Of a stretch of 64,000 bases of DNA, positions 12,789 to 26,088 are shown piece by piece. Numbering within the stretch: position 1 is the stretch's first letter; the number at the start of each line of letters is the position of its first letter. Origin of the DNA: Rhabditoides inermis (Eukaryota; Nematoda; Chromadorea; Rhabditida; Rhabditidae); the NCBI GenBank assembly GCA_963966185.1, contig CAWZYM010000079.1, forward strand, positions 407,501-471,500, written 5' to 3'. The translations under genes and the position numbers were made by a program. The notes below the pieces were generated by a model that saw only the letters and a program-made list of their open reading frames with translations, searched no databases and was not told the DNA's origin.

Positions 12789-13549
12789 ATGTCCCTTCTT
12801 CCTCTCTCCCGCCGCAAGAAGCGCCGCTGTCTCACATATGCAGCTCTCGTATTCGGATTCCTGCTCATGTGGTGCATCTGCACCATCGCCATCGTATACG
12901 TCCAAGAACAGGTACGCACGCCTTGCGCTTACGCTTACGCTTACGCTTACGTCTAGCTGCTCGGGCCGGCGACGCCTCCGCCACGGCGTCCACGCGACGA
13001 CTACATCGGCAGGGGAGTACAGGTATGGCGATCGATCAGTTTATTGATTTATTGACTTATCGATTGCCGTTCAGGTGGTGGTGGGTCACTACAACGGCAA
13101 CCTGCCGCAGGAGAAACTACGCAATCTGACAGACGGTGAGATTCACATTTTAAACAACTTCCTACTTCCTTTAAAGGCAATGCTTTGGTATGAAATCAAA
13201 AAGTCGAGAAAAGCCAGTAGAACGCAAATGAAAAAAAATTGTTGTGTATACATACTAAAATGACAAAAACCGATTTGTAGACGAGTTGAACGCGAACGAC
13301 TTCTCCCCGATTGGGTGGGGCGAGGGAGGAGGGGCGGTGCGGCTGACGGACAAGGAGGAGGCAGAGAGCGACGACACGTTCGGGATCAACCAGTTCAGGT
13401 ATGGGACTTGCAGACCTTTCCTTCATTTTTTGGGAAATACTATTTCAGTCTCTACATCTCAAATCGCATCGCGCTGAATCGAACACTGCCCGATATGCGG
13501 AAGAGAGAGTGCAGGGAGAAGGAGTATCCGGATGAGGGTGAGAGAGGGG

Positions 13550-13591
<42 letters not shown>

Positions 13592-13712
13592 CTTTCCAGC
13601 TTCCCTGCCCACCACCTCAGTGATCATCGTCTACCACAACGAGGCGTGGTCGACCCTGCTGCGAACCGTCCAGTCAGTCATCGACAGAAGCCCACGGCCA
13701 CTCATCAAGGTA

Positions 13713-13775
<63 letters not shown>

Positions 13776-16700
13776 CTCTTCACCCTCTCTTCCTACAGGA
13801 GATCATCCTGGTTGACGACAAGTCCACCCGCACTTTTCTGGGAAAGCCACTCGACGCGCATGTCAAGGTAGGAGAATAGAACAAATTATTCTCCTACCGT
13901 AACACTCATCTTTTCAAGAAGATCAAATTATTCTCCTAAAGTTCCCGCCAATTCTCCAGTTCAAATCGGCCCGCACCATTCGTGCGCAATGGCTATTTCG
14001 CACCGGTCGCGCGCAAGCAGCGCAGTTTGGAATACACGCGCACAAATCCTGCTACTGGAGAATTGTAGAGGACTTTACCGTAACACTTATCGTTTGCAAG
14101 AAGATCATATTATTATCTTACCGTGACACTTATCTTTGCAAGAAGATCAAATTATTCTTCTACCGTAACACTCATTTTGCAAGAACATTGAATTACTTTG
14201 CAGTCGTTGCCGGTGCGTGTGAAGATCATTCGCGCGCAGCAGAGGGTGGGGCTGATTCGAGCGAGGCTCATGGGAGCACAGGTGAGAGGAGTAATCGTAA
14301 GATAAAAGTATTTATCAAACAGAAAAAAATGTACAGTAGTCTTCTTATTAGGAAGTCGTATCTCTATTCTCTTCACATAGTTTGTATCTAAATTTGAGTC
14401 CATCTGATTTTAATCTCGTTCAGGAATCGACCGGAGACGTGCTGACGTTCCTGGATTCGCACTGCGAGTGCACCCAGGGATGGCTCCAGCCACTGCTGGC
14501 ACGGATAAAGGAGGACAGGTAGGGCTCTCTCTCTGTCTTTCCTCTCTACATCTCTATCCCTCTCCAGGAAGGCCGTGGTCTGTCCGGTGATAGATGTGAT
14601 CAACGATCGCACGTTCGCCTACCAGAGGGGAATCGAGCTGTTCAGGTAAGCGAGATCTCTTCCAGAAGATAACATACAAGTGGATTAGACGAACATACTG
14701 GTTGCATTCCCGACAGTTTTCATGCAAATAAAATATATTGATTACTGCAGGGGCGGTTTCAACTGGAACCTGCAGTTCCGCTGGTACTCGATGCCCAAGT
14801 CCGCGCAGGCAGAGAGGGCAAAGGACCCCGCCGCTCCCATAGAGTGAGTCTTCATATCTATTCAACTTTTCCTCAAAAAATATTTCTCCAAAATTTTGAA
14901 AAGGAATCTGCACCATCCAATCGTCTTTCCCAGTCCTCCATACAGGACTGACACACAATGTGAAATAGAGTCTTCCCAATCTTCAAAATCTCTTTTTTCA
15001 GGTCTCCGACGATGGCGGGCGGTCTGTTCTCGATGTCTCGAACCTACTTCGAGGAACTCGGAACGTACGACTCGGGAATGGACATATGGGGAGGCGAGAA
15101 CCTCGAGATGTCGTTCCGGGTCAGTCACCCCTCCTCTCTCCCCCTCTCTTCGTCTCTCTCTCTTTCTCTCTCTCCCTCTCCCTCTCCCTCTCTCTATCTC
15201 TCTCTCCCCTCTCTTTGTCTCCCTCTCTCTCTCCCTCTCCCCCTCTCTCTCCCTCTCTCTCCCCACACTACCCCACCCTTCCAGATCTGGCAGTGCGGCG
15301 GTCGCATCGAAATCCTGCCCTGCTCCCACGTTGGTCACATCTTCCGGAAGGTAGGCAATGTGTGATTTTTTTTATTCTTGAATATCAGTAGGAAAATATA
15401 AATATGCATTAATTTGAGAGTCTGAGAGAGAGGAGGGAAGAGAGAGAGAGAGAGAGAGAGAGAAAGAATGAGAGAGAGAGGGAGAGAGAGAGCTCCTCCG
15501 TCGCAGGCGTCGCCGCACGACTTCCCCGGCAAGTCCTCCGGCGCGGTCCTCAACGGCAACCTGCTTCGAGTGGCCGAAGTGTGGATGGACGACTGGAAGC
15601 ACCTCTTCTACAAGACATCGCCGCGTGAGTAGCGATTTATTGATTGATTCATCGGAGTACCGATATATTAAAAAAATTTAATTTGCAGAGGCCCTGCACC
15701 TGCGCTCGTCCGTCGACGTATCAGAGCGACTCGAACTGCGCAAGCGGCTGCACTGCAAGTGCGTCAAATACATTCTAGCAAGTGGTAACCGACACAAATA
15801 CAGGTCGTTCCGCTGGTACCTTGACAACGTCTTCACCGACCACTTCATGCCGCTAGCCGGAGCGTCGTTCGGACGGGTACGTCTCCATCTATCTATCTAT
15901 CTATCTTTCTCTCTCTTCTTGTCAGCGCAGAGAGAGCCAGGCAGGCCTGTCTCCTGTCTGCGGTCAGTCTCTTCAAGCACTCACAAATATCTTCAAAACA
16001 CTTCAAAAATTGTTTTGAAATTTACCCATAACAGTCAAATACTCCCAAATACTCCCGTCTCTGCTATCCCTTCGAAAGACGAATCGCTTTCGAAGAGACT
16101 GACCGCTCCTTCAGCTCTCCTCTCCCTTCTCCCCTTCGGCCTGCCTCGCTCTCTCTCGCGCTTCCTCGGGCGTCCGTCGCTCCTCTCTCTCCAACTGCAC
16201 CACCGTCTCCGCATTCGACCGCAACCAGGTGTGTTCCAGTTGTCGTCGGATGACCGCTGCCTCGCCACTCGCACTGGCCAGGGCATCACCAAGCACAAGC
16301 CGGTGGCCGAGCGGTGCACGCTCGGCTTCAATGTCTGGCAGGTACCGCGTCGCGTACAGTATACCTGACTACCCTATACCTTTGCTTACCGTACACCTCT
16401 CAACGCGTTACCCTTTAGTTGTGGCTGGTGACTCGCGAGGGTCGGGTGAGATGCGATGAACATCTCTGTCTTGGGGCCAGCCAATCATTGCAGTCCAAGG
16501 TATGCGCCTCTCTCTCTCTCCCTCACCCCCCTCTCTCTCTCTCTCTCTCTCTCTCATCTTCCCCTCTCAGGAGTGGAACGTGCAGCTGAAGGAGTGCGGC
16601 GAATACGACGGAGAGTACTGGACATACGACCGAAAGGTAAACAAAGAAGTAAACAAACAACAAACAAACACACATCTTTTAGCGCCGCCGCCTCACACAC

Positions 16701-16802
16701 CGGCAGTCGGGCCAGTGTCTCTCGGCTCTGCCCGCACCGAAGCAACTCGGAGAGGAAATGCCTTCACCCACACTCGCCCCCTGCAGTCGAGGGACCGACC
16801 AG

Positions 16803-16845
<43 letters not shown>

Positions 16846-16898
16846 AATCCCTCCTCTTTCAGACCTGGAAGCTCGATCCAGTTGCTTGGCGCTCCTAG
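12789..16898 (+). CDS. Polypeptide N-acetylgalactosaminyltransferase
   Basis: Transfers GalNAc from UDP-GalNAc to Ser/Thr in the Golgi, the first step of mucin-type O-glycosylation. Twenty-one exons could be followed with consistent phase. Residues 12-35 form a basic-flanked anchor (RRKKRRC then a hydrophobic segment), giving type II topology. The GT-A catalytic part has [36 protein letters not shown], the metal-binding [12 protein letters not shown], then [21 protein letters not shown] and HVGHIFRK. The segment [10 protein letters not shown] follows, as in family 27 enzymes. The C-terminal ricin-type lectin domain starts with [12 protein letters not shown] and continues through CDEHLCLGA and [11 protein letters not shown] to [18 protein letters not shown]. 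The ATG is chosen because it begins the membrane anchor and follows an acceptor by 18 bases. Intron 16 carries a short TIR element and intron 7 carries copies related to the 42-bp array. Confidence 0.95.
13868..14203 (+). repeat. Degenerate copies of the 42-bp array unit in an intron
   Basis: Intron 7 of the GalNAc-transferase gene contains several copies of GATCAAATTATTCTCCTACC followed by GTAA and a variable spacer. These are the reverse complement of the core unit of the array at 54318-55684. Between two groups of copies lies a segment bounded by CCAATTCTCCAGT and ACTGGAGAATT, a small inverted repeat. Confidence 0.7.
15961..16110. mobile_element. Short TIR element (MITE-like)
   Basis: 150 bases with near-perfect ends: CGGTCAGTCTCTTCAAG on the left and CTTTCGAAGAGACTGACCG on the right. 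It lies in intron 16 of the GalNAc-transferase gene and has no coding capacity. Related ends occur in introns of the formin and RanGAP genes. Confidence 0.6.
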
Positions 16899-17736
16899 CC
16901 GCTTGTTACATTGTTATGCTTACTTAATCCTTACTCTTGCCATTTTCTCTCTACTTTAACAGTCCCGGCCATGATACCTTTTCTCTTGCCTTACCACGCA
17001 ATCATCCAATACGCCTTTAGCCCTCCTCACCCTTTAAGCGTTTCCACCCCAGTCGAGTATCGGAGGGGGTTTCATGCGATTCGCCCATTCCCAATTCACC
17101 ATAATCACAACCTCTCGACATCGCATGAAGCCCCTTTGCAGCCCCTCGATGCCATATTTGTACTTGCCCCCCCCCCTCGTTTCCTGACCAACAGAGGCTG
17201 TGATAGGACGCAGCGAATGCTCGCTCGCCGCAGCTGGAGAGAGCCTCTAGATGAGGTCGGTCTCTCTTCCAACTTGGAACAGACTGACCACACCCATGAG
17301 GTCCACCCCTCTCACTCTCTCTCTCCCTTTCATTTCTCGCCCCCGACTCTCGCTATTTTGGACCGGATCACACATTGTCAAGTCGCAAGCCGCGCCAAAT
17401 CGTGTACTCTCTCTCTCTCTCTCTTTCTTATCACTTATCACCACCCCCATATCACTTACGATACCAGTTTTAATCGCGACGTGCCTTCGTTCCTTCCCTC
17501 TTGCCTTACACTCTCCCTAATTTGCATATTGTACCTCGAAGTTGCGCGCGGTTTTCGTGCGTGCATGCTTTATTACTCCAGCCATATACCGAGACGTCTT
17601 TACTATACGTACACTTGCATAAATATTGATTGGTTGTTGTGATGATTCAGACTTTTAAAATAGACAAGGATTAGAAAACGTTTATCTCGAAAACATACCC
17701 GTCAAAAAGTAGTCTACGCGTCACCTGCAATTAATC

Positions 17737-17742
17737 AATAAA
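17737..17742 (+). terminator. Poly(A) signal AATAAA
   Basis: First clear AATAAA downstream of the GalNAc-transferase stop on the same strand, about 840 bases away. It would imply a long 3' UTR. Use of this site is inferred. Confidence 0.35.
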
Positions 17743-18141
17743 TCAATATCTTAAAAATAACGTGACCAACCTTGTTCTATGAATACATAATGCACCATAT
17801 GTGGAATATGAGAAGGAGAACGAGAACAACTTGGTCCGGAGAAGGCATCTAAAATATCCAATGATGTCAAAGCAGGTTGCAAATTTCAACGAACATAAAA
17901 ACCACAAATAATCAATCAATCTGCCAACAATGCACGCGAAATGTGAAATGTGCAATAGATGTGTCGCCTATGTGTCTCCCTCTCTCCCTCCCTTTCTCTC
18001 TCCCAAGCCCTCTCTCATTTCCTCTTACCCCCTTCTCTCTCATTCAAAAACCTCAAGAACAAGCGCAAACAAAGCCGATTCCCACCGATTAAACTCTCAA
18101 CTCTCAAATCAAACAGTATCTACTCGCATCTTTAAAAACTC

Positions 18142-18147
18142 TTTATT
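18142..18147 (-). terminator. Poly(A) signal (minus strand)
   Basis: TTTATT on the plus strand reads AATAAA on the minus strand, about 430 bases downstream of the formin stop codon. Confidence 0.4.
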
Positions 18148-18578
18148 TATTTCGAAACTGTCATATACACTCTGTCCGAGCAACACACAAAACACACACA
18201 ATCATTGTAAGTGCACACCGCACACTTATCACAGGGGAAGCGCGCGCGGAAATAGCAATCGATATTAATCGATACACACATCTGGAAATTCTCTAAGAAC
18301 AAACGGATACATACATATATAAAGTCTATATATAATCCAACTCTCAAAGACACATTTTCACGGAAAACACCATACATACTCTCAAAACACACAACACACA
18401 TATCAATGGGAGAATGTAAGAAATGTACTCGTAACAAAGACGCGGCACGTTGCTTGCAAAGGCATGCGGGAAGCAGAGGGAAACAAGACTATGGAAGGGG
18501 CAAGTGATACACTCAAGAGAATCATTCGATACTAGTCGATACGGGGGGATCAATCGATTCCAATCGATAATCGAGTGC

Positions 18579-19510
18579 TCACAGACTGTCGAGGCGGCTG
18601 AGCAGGTCGTCCACGTTGCTGGAAGAGTTGAGGGGACGGTTCTCCTTAGAGCTCGGAGACACCTAGAAGTATAAATAAAATAAAATTAATTACTCCACAA
18701 TGAAGCTGGATCACGAAGACCACCCACGACACCTAGACCACCCACGATGCTCGCTCACCTTGGTCGACTTGGGCAGGGAGGGCGGTCCCATCGGCAGGAC
18801 TTGGACGCCTCCACGAGGGGGAGGACGCTCGCGGTCCGACGTCAACTGGAAACCGACATACATGTCCATTCTCCCTCTCCATTCCACACGAAACATGCCA
18901 TGCATGCTATCTGCTTGCCACTCACATCGACGGTTGGCTGTCCGATGCGGCGCACTCGCATCTTGGGTGCTGCGAGGGGAGTCGAGTCTCCGCCCATCGG
19001 AGACACTGCAGACGCGTCAGACTGGGTCGAGGCCGTAGACGCCAGCACAGCAGCCTCGCCCCGACTGCGCTGGCGGGACAGAGCCGCCCGGCCTGCAACA
19101 CACAGGAAAGGTAAGGGTAGCCCCCGATTCAAGATATTACTCTGCCAAGGAGGTCGAAGGAACACTATGTCACTACACCATAGTCTTGAGAAATGACAGT
19201 GTCACGCCGAATATCACCAGACCAATGGTCATCTCCCGACTCTATTCCTTATAACACCTGAGGGCCACTGACATTCATACACAAAAACACCACCAAGCCC
19301 CGCCCCCGCTCGCCCCGCCCCTCACCCGTCTTGCTCTTGGCGACGCGGCTGCGCGGCGACCGGCCATGGTTGAGCACGTTCACCAGACCACTGCTGATCA
19401 TGTCGTCGATCTCGTCCAGCACTCCCGGGGTGTTCACGTCTGAAGTGGGGAGATAGTCTCTCTCTCTCTCCCTCTCCCCTCTGTTCCTCTCTCTCTCCTT
19501 CTCCCCTCTG

Positions 19511-19554
<44 letters not shown>

Positions 19555-19672
19555 TCTCCCCTCTGTTCCTCTCTCTCTCCTTCTCCCCTCTGTTCCTCTC
19601 TCTCTCCTTCTCCCCTCTGTTCCTCTCTCTCTCCCTCTCCCCTCTGTTCCTCTCTCTCTCCCTCTCCCCTCT

Positions 19673-19722
<50 letters not shown>

Positions 19723-21062
19723 CCTCCCTCCCTCCCTCCCTCCCCCCACTCACCTGTCTTGAGCATCCTCATGTGTGCATTGGGTGTCCTTCCGGCCGGC
19801 TGTCGGGGCGCGAGTGGCTTCCTCTTCTCCTCCTGCTTCTTCTTCTCAGCCTCGGCAGCCTTCGCCTTCTGCTCCTCCTCCTCTTCCATCGACTTGAGCA
19901 CCGTCTGACATCAAATAGGATTAGGCCCCGCCCACTCTAGCCCCGCCCATCACCCCCACCCCACTCACCACATACTGCTGGCGGAATCGGTTCATGTCCT
20001 CGAAGAACTGCTGCATCTTGTATTTCTCGCCGTCAAATGCGAAGAACTTGTAGAGACGCTGCCAGTCGTCCTTCATGTTTTGGAAGAGCTGAAACGGAAC
20101 AACCGTTCGTCTCTCTCTCTTTCTCTCTCTCTCTCTCCCAACTCACATGGTTCACCATCTCGTACTCTCCCTTTGCCTGCTTGAGGAATGGCTCCATGAC
20201 GACGATAAACCGGTCGTTGTCCGCTTGCAGCTTGTACGTCTTCAGAGAGTTCTCCAGCTAAACGCACGCCATAAACTCCGCCCCCTTTCGCCCCGCCCCT
20301 CATCAAACAATAAAACCCACTGTCAAACACTCGTACAAACATGTCCCGCCCCCTCTCGCCCCGCCCCTCTACCGTACCTTGGTGACGTTATTCTTGATCT
20401 GGCCAATCACCGCCGCCACATCCTCCACATTGACGCGCGCCGCGTTCTGCGTGTGGAACAAGTCATCCTTGCCGAACCTACACATGGATGACGTCACGAA
20501 AAATCGATAAACGATAACAATCAATACTCACTTGGCCAACTCGGGGCTCTTCTTGTGGAGTTGCTGGACGAGGAAGTGGAGAAGAGATTGCCGGTTCTCG
20601 CCGTCCTTCGTATCCGCCAGCTGAAGAGAACAATCTCCTCTCTTCCTCTCTCCCCTCCCTCTTTCTCCACCCACCTTGGGCAAGACGCTCAGCTCAAAGG
20701 CATACGTGCCGTTCCACGTCTTCTGTGCCTGTCCCATAAAGTTTCCGGCAAAGAGAACCAGTCGAAGGAACTCGCACAGACCCGAAGAGTGCATGATATT
20801 CTCACACGCCTCCGTCACCGACGACATTTGCTGAAACGCGAAACGAGAGAGTCATTCAATCGATAATCCAATCAATCGATATGGCCTCCGCCCACGCACC
20901 GGCTTGATCTGCTGCATGAGCTCCTGAAGGCGCTCCGAGCGGAAAATGATCATCTCCAGACGGGTGGGCAGCATCTTGATACCGCGGTAGAGAGTCGCAA
21001 CCAGCTGGAATCGAACAAATCACCTCTCTCCCTACCCCCCCCCCTCTCTCTCCCCCTCTCTC

Positions 21063-21097
<35 letters not shown>

Positions 21098-21732
21098 CTC
21101 ACCGCCTCTCCCTCGGGCATCTCCTCGTCGATCGTCTTCTGGTCGGCCTCCTTCAGCTTCTGCAGCACATCCATCTCAGGAAGGGCCGCCAGCAGCTGAC
21201 CGTACAGACCTGGCTTAACATTGTCGTCAATCTGAAAGAAAAATAGATACAGCCAATTCAATCGATACATCAATCTCCCCACTCACCTCGAGAATCAAAC
21301 GCATCCACTCCTCGTTGGGAAGCTTGACCGAGCCGTACAGGATCGCTGGAAGGAATCGATGAATAACAATCAATCGATAAATCGATAAATCAATAACTCA
21401 CATAGTGCCTGGACGACCTTTCCGTCCTGGATGACTTGGGGCACGCGCGCCTTGCGGGCCTTGGCAAGACCCACGTTGGCAGACGCAGCGGCCAGGGCAC
21501 CGGGAGCGAGAGAAGGGCGGGCAGACGAGAAGCGGGTCTGCACAACGGGACGTCACATAACAACAAACAAACAACAAACAAACAAACAAACAAACAAACA
21601 AAAAACAATACCTTGAGCTCTCCGGCCATGTCGTCCACCTCCTTGGTCGCCTGTCGCGCCCAGAAAGAGTCGGCCGGGATGCGCTGCGCAGCAATCTGCA
21701 ACGAGAGAAAATGAACTATACAGACTATACAG

Positions 21733-21768
<36 letters not shown>

Positions 21769-24700
21769 TGCTCACAATCGTCTTGTCGTCCCAGGGCATG
21801 CGCCGCATCGGCACGTCGACGTTGCGCTTCTTGAAGGGCACAATGTAGTCGGGCAGGGGAGGCGGGGCGGCAAAGGCCAGAGGGCCTCCGAGCGGCGGCG
21901 GACCGGGCGGACCCCTGCAAGAGGAGACTCTCTCTCTCTCTCTCTCTCTCTCTCATCTCCTTCCCTCACTCACCTCATTCCAGGCGGGGGCGGGGGAGGC
22001 GGGGGTCCGGGCGGACCGCCGCGCACTCCCGGCAGAGGGGGAGGCGGCGGCGGACCAGGGGGACCTCAACACACATGTATACCACACATACACCCACCCA
22101 CACTCACTCACTCACTCACTCACTCACTCACTCACTCACTCACTCACTCACTCACTCACTCACTCACTCACTCACCCTCCTCCCTAATCGTCACCGTCAC
22201 TTGCACCCTGTGCGCCAGCTCATCTACTTCGTCAACGTCATGCTTGCGTTTCTGATTCGCCGCGTCGCTCGCGCGAATCGCCTTCACCACATACACTGGC
22301 GAGCGAATAGTCGCCTGCGGTTTTGCCGCCAGTCGTGGGCTGCGACGCAGCGGCGAATCGCGAATAGTCGCGCTCGCAGGAGTCACAGGCGACTTTATCG
22401 CGAATCGTGGACTGCGACGCAGCGGCGAATCGCAAATAGTCGCGCTCGCAGGAGTCACAGGCGACTTTATCGCGAATCGTGGACTGCGACGCAACGGCGA
22501 ATCGCGAATAGTTGCTTTCGCGCTCGCAGGAGTCGCCGGCGACTTTGTCGCGAGTCGCGGACTGCGACGCGGCGTGACCACAGTCATTGTGGTTGGGGAT
22601 CAATAAGGTGACAGCAACATAACAGGACAAAATACAAGCGTCCGGAGTGTGCGCGGGACACGAGCGTCCTTCAAACCAGTCTCACACTCTCTTCTGTCTG
22701 CCAGCTCCCCTCCCCTCCAGCCGGGGCACACTATCTCTCACCACAATCGAATACCCAACACTCCTCTCTCACTCTTTCAGTGGCACCGTTGCCCGCCAAA
22801 AACCATAGCCGCCACCCGCCAAAAGTAACATTCCAAAACTAGCAAACAACGCGTTGCCGTCGCAAAGTTACAGCACTTAATCTTTCCCTACATGCAGTAC
22901 TCCCTCATTGCTACAGTATCCCCCAAACTCACCTCCAGGCGGGGGCGGCGGGGGCGGTCCTCCAGTGACAGGCGGGAGTCCGCCGGGAGGGGGAGGAGGA
23001 GGAGGGCCTCCAGTCACCGGGGGCAGACCGCCCGGAGGCGGCGGCGGAGGAGGTCCGCCAGTCACGGGCGGCAAACCCGGAGGGGGAGGGGGGCCACCTG
23101 CAATCAATCGATAATCCCATCAATAAATAATTCGATAACTCACCAGTCACTGGCGGGAGTCCGTTGCTCGTCGACGGACCGACAGAATCCGACGGCGCCG
23201 CAAGGTTGCACTCAGTCTTCGGCGGCACCGCACAGCTCTTGTCGGCAATCTGCAAAAAAGAAATTCAAAGTACCGTACCCTGTATTCAGACTACAGTACT
23301 ACTCACGTGTTTCCTGAGCAGCTCGGCCTCGTTCTGAACCTCGCGCAGCTTGTCCCAGTACTGACGCTGTCTGAATCAGAAGATTAGGAAGGGAGAGAGG
23401 GAGAGAGAGGGATAGAGAGGGAGAGAGAGGGAGAGAGAGGGAGAGAGAGGGAGAGAGAGGGAGAGAGAGGGAGAGAGAGGGGAGAGAGGAAGAGATAGGG
23501 AGAGAGAGGGATAGAGAGAGGGGAGAGAGAGGGGAGCGAGAGACACCTCTGCGTACCTGACAGCCGCCTCCTGCTTGGCCTGCACCGCGCACTCCAGACG
23601 CCTGCCCATGTCCGAGTCCTTGAGCTCGTCTGAAACACTCGTTCAGGGAAGGAACTAACGTAGCGGCCAGTCTCTTCGCAACTCTCTCCGAACACGACCA
23701 AACAGATGTGATCCAAAGGCTGTTTGAAAGGGCAGTTTCGAAGAGACTGACCACACCTTGAGAAACGCCTTCCATCCGTCTACCCTGTGCTTACCCTGTT
23801 CCTTCTTGATTCTCTTGTTCATATCCTCTTCATCCTCATACGCCACCTCACACCCGCTCTCCTCATCCCTCTCCTTCTCCACCCTCTTCTTCTTCCCCAC
23901 TCCTCCTCCTCCTCCACCACCACCATTCAACTTGTCATTCGCATTCTTCATACTTTCCAGCAAGCGGTCTAGATCGGGGGTTATCACAACAGGCTCCGCC
24001 CCCTCCCGCCCCGCCTACTCACCAATCATATCCGATATGGGCATGACAAACTGGAACTGCGAGTGGAAGTCGGGGTCGACGCCGTTCTTGTGCAGCACAA
24101 TCTCACTCACGCACGCCTCGATCAGCTGCAGGTACGCCAGCCTGGAGAGAATCAATCGATAATCAATCGATAAATCCTTCGTAGAGAGAGAGGAGGGGGG
24201 GGGGGGGGTATGCGTACCTGACTCCGACCTGCTCGGGGACTAGCATGAGCATCTGTGCGATGGAGAGTAGCGGCGGCTCGCAGACAGTGCCAGTCGAAGT
24301 CGACGCGAGCAGCTCCAGACAGCCGGGCAGCGACTCGTACTCGCCCTTCCTGCAACACAACAACACTCCACACTCGTCATATTTCTCTTTATCCCCCTCT
24401 TCTTTTGCCTAATCCCTCCTCAACCAACGCTAGCACTATTATTTCAATCAAATCATATTTTTGCAACCCATCTATTCTAACTACATGTCTGCTGTCCTTC
24501 AACAATATACAGTTCCGAAAATTCCATCTACCGTACCCTCATTCCTCTCTACCGTACCCTCATTCCTCTCTACCGTACTCAGACTCACAGGTTCTCGTAC
24601 TTCCCGACCAGATCGTTAAAGTCGTCATCGCGCATGTGAATCCACGTGTCGACCTGTAAACGGGAAAATAGATATCAATCAATCAATCGATACCGACCTG

Positions 24701-26039
24701 AGCGACCATCTTCTGACGCGGGCGCGAATCGGAGCCGTCGAGACACTGCACCTCCACCCATGCCTCCACCATCTAAAAAACGGTATACTGAAACTGTCCT
24801 ACTGTAAGTTGGGTAACTACAAACCGGCTTCTTCTCATTCATATTCTCAGCTCCAGACTACAAATTAATCGATAAATCAATAATATAGCAGACACCCACC
24901 TCGATGAACTTGTTCATACCGTCGCGACACATCTCACTGCGGATGCGCATCCTGAAACAACACGATAACTCTCCTAACTCCTCTTCCCCAATCAGTTCGT
25001 CTGTTCATGAGAAATAGAGAGAAACCATAAAGCTGTCACTTTGAAACTGTCTCCGCAACTACCTTCAAAACTCGAACAAACACTGCGTTTCGAAGGAGTT
25101 TTGAAGGGCATGTTTCAAAGAGACTTGGCAGACCTCTACAGTCCCAGTCCCTCACCTGTTCTGCCACACCCCCGTCGTCGCCCCGCCTCCTCCCTCCTGG
25201 CTGCTCGTCTCGCTCCCCTCCTCCGCTCCCCCGGCCGTCGCCCGCTCCTCCCTCTCCCCGCCCCCTCCGACTCCGCCTCCCATCTCGCCGCCCCAGCTCA
25301 CCATCAGGTTCAGCAGCGCAAACACGCTGCTCTGAAAACAACAAACGACCATAGTACACCTACAGTGCCCCATTCAATCTACCGTATCCCTTACTCACCA
25401 CTAGCTCGTAGTCGTCGTCGCTGGGCTCGCTCCAGTCGGAGACGTGTTCCATCGAGTCAATGACTGGCTTGAATCGAGGGAGGGCTCTCTGTCGACCCAC
25501 AGAGATCAGGTCGCGCCACACGCGGTCCGCACTACAAACGGTTTTCTTTATCTTCACCTGGCACCTCATCATCTCATCTCTCCATCCTAACCAGAAAACT
25601 TTACAGTAGATTACTCGACGCTACATCTCCTGCCTTCCACTCACCCTCCCATATCCACCCGGATTCCCTTCTCATCGGCCATCGTCTCTGTGAAGAAGGC
25701 AATCGCACACAAGAGCTTCATCAGCTCCAGCCGCAGAGAACGCAGCTCCACACAGCCCGGCTCACGCACCCCGACGCGGTTCACTGCAATTCGTCAGTCA
25801 ATCGATATCTCCTGACAATCAATTGATATCCGGCGGCAATCAATCATTATCCGTCACCCACCCGATCCCAGCGTCTCGATCAGCTGCATCACTATGACCG
25901 CGCCGCGACGCAGCACAGTGCCCAGTCCGTCCTGCAAGCAATCGATAAACAATCGATCGATCAATCAATCGATAATGCCAACTCACATAGGTGTTGATGA
26001 TGCCCTTGATGCAGCGGACAGTCTCCTAAAAGAAACGAG

Positions 26040-26088
<49 letters not shown>

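Larger units (their letters stand above)
16899..18578. other. Convergent 3' flank of GalNAc-T and formin
   Basis: The two neighbouring genes end here facing each other. The region is pyrimidine-rich and contains a 243-codon frame (16911-17642) that has no domain character and is read as 3' UTR. Poly(A) signals are seen for both strands. Confidence 0.5.

Noticed and set aside
12925..12950. (TTACGC)4 run resembling a telomere repeat
   Set aside because: The nematode telomere unit is TTAGGC; four copies of a different hexamer in an intron are a simple repeat.
16911..17642. 243-codon plus-strand frame after the GalNAc-transferase stop
   Set aside because: Pyrimidine-rich, no domain or signal, starts 12 bases after the stop of a complete gene and lacks the short introns seen in all neighbours. 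Read as 3' UTR.
22892..23317. Arg-rich plus-strand frame over the FH1 region
   Set aside because: Antisense of the proline-rich formin exon.
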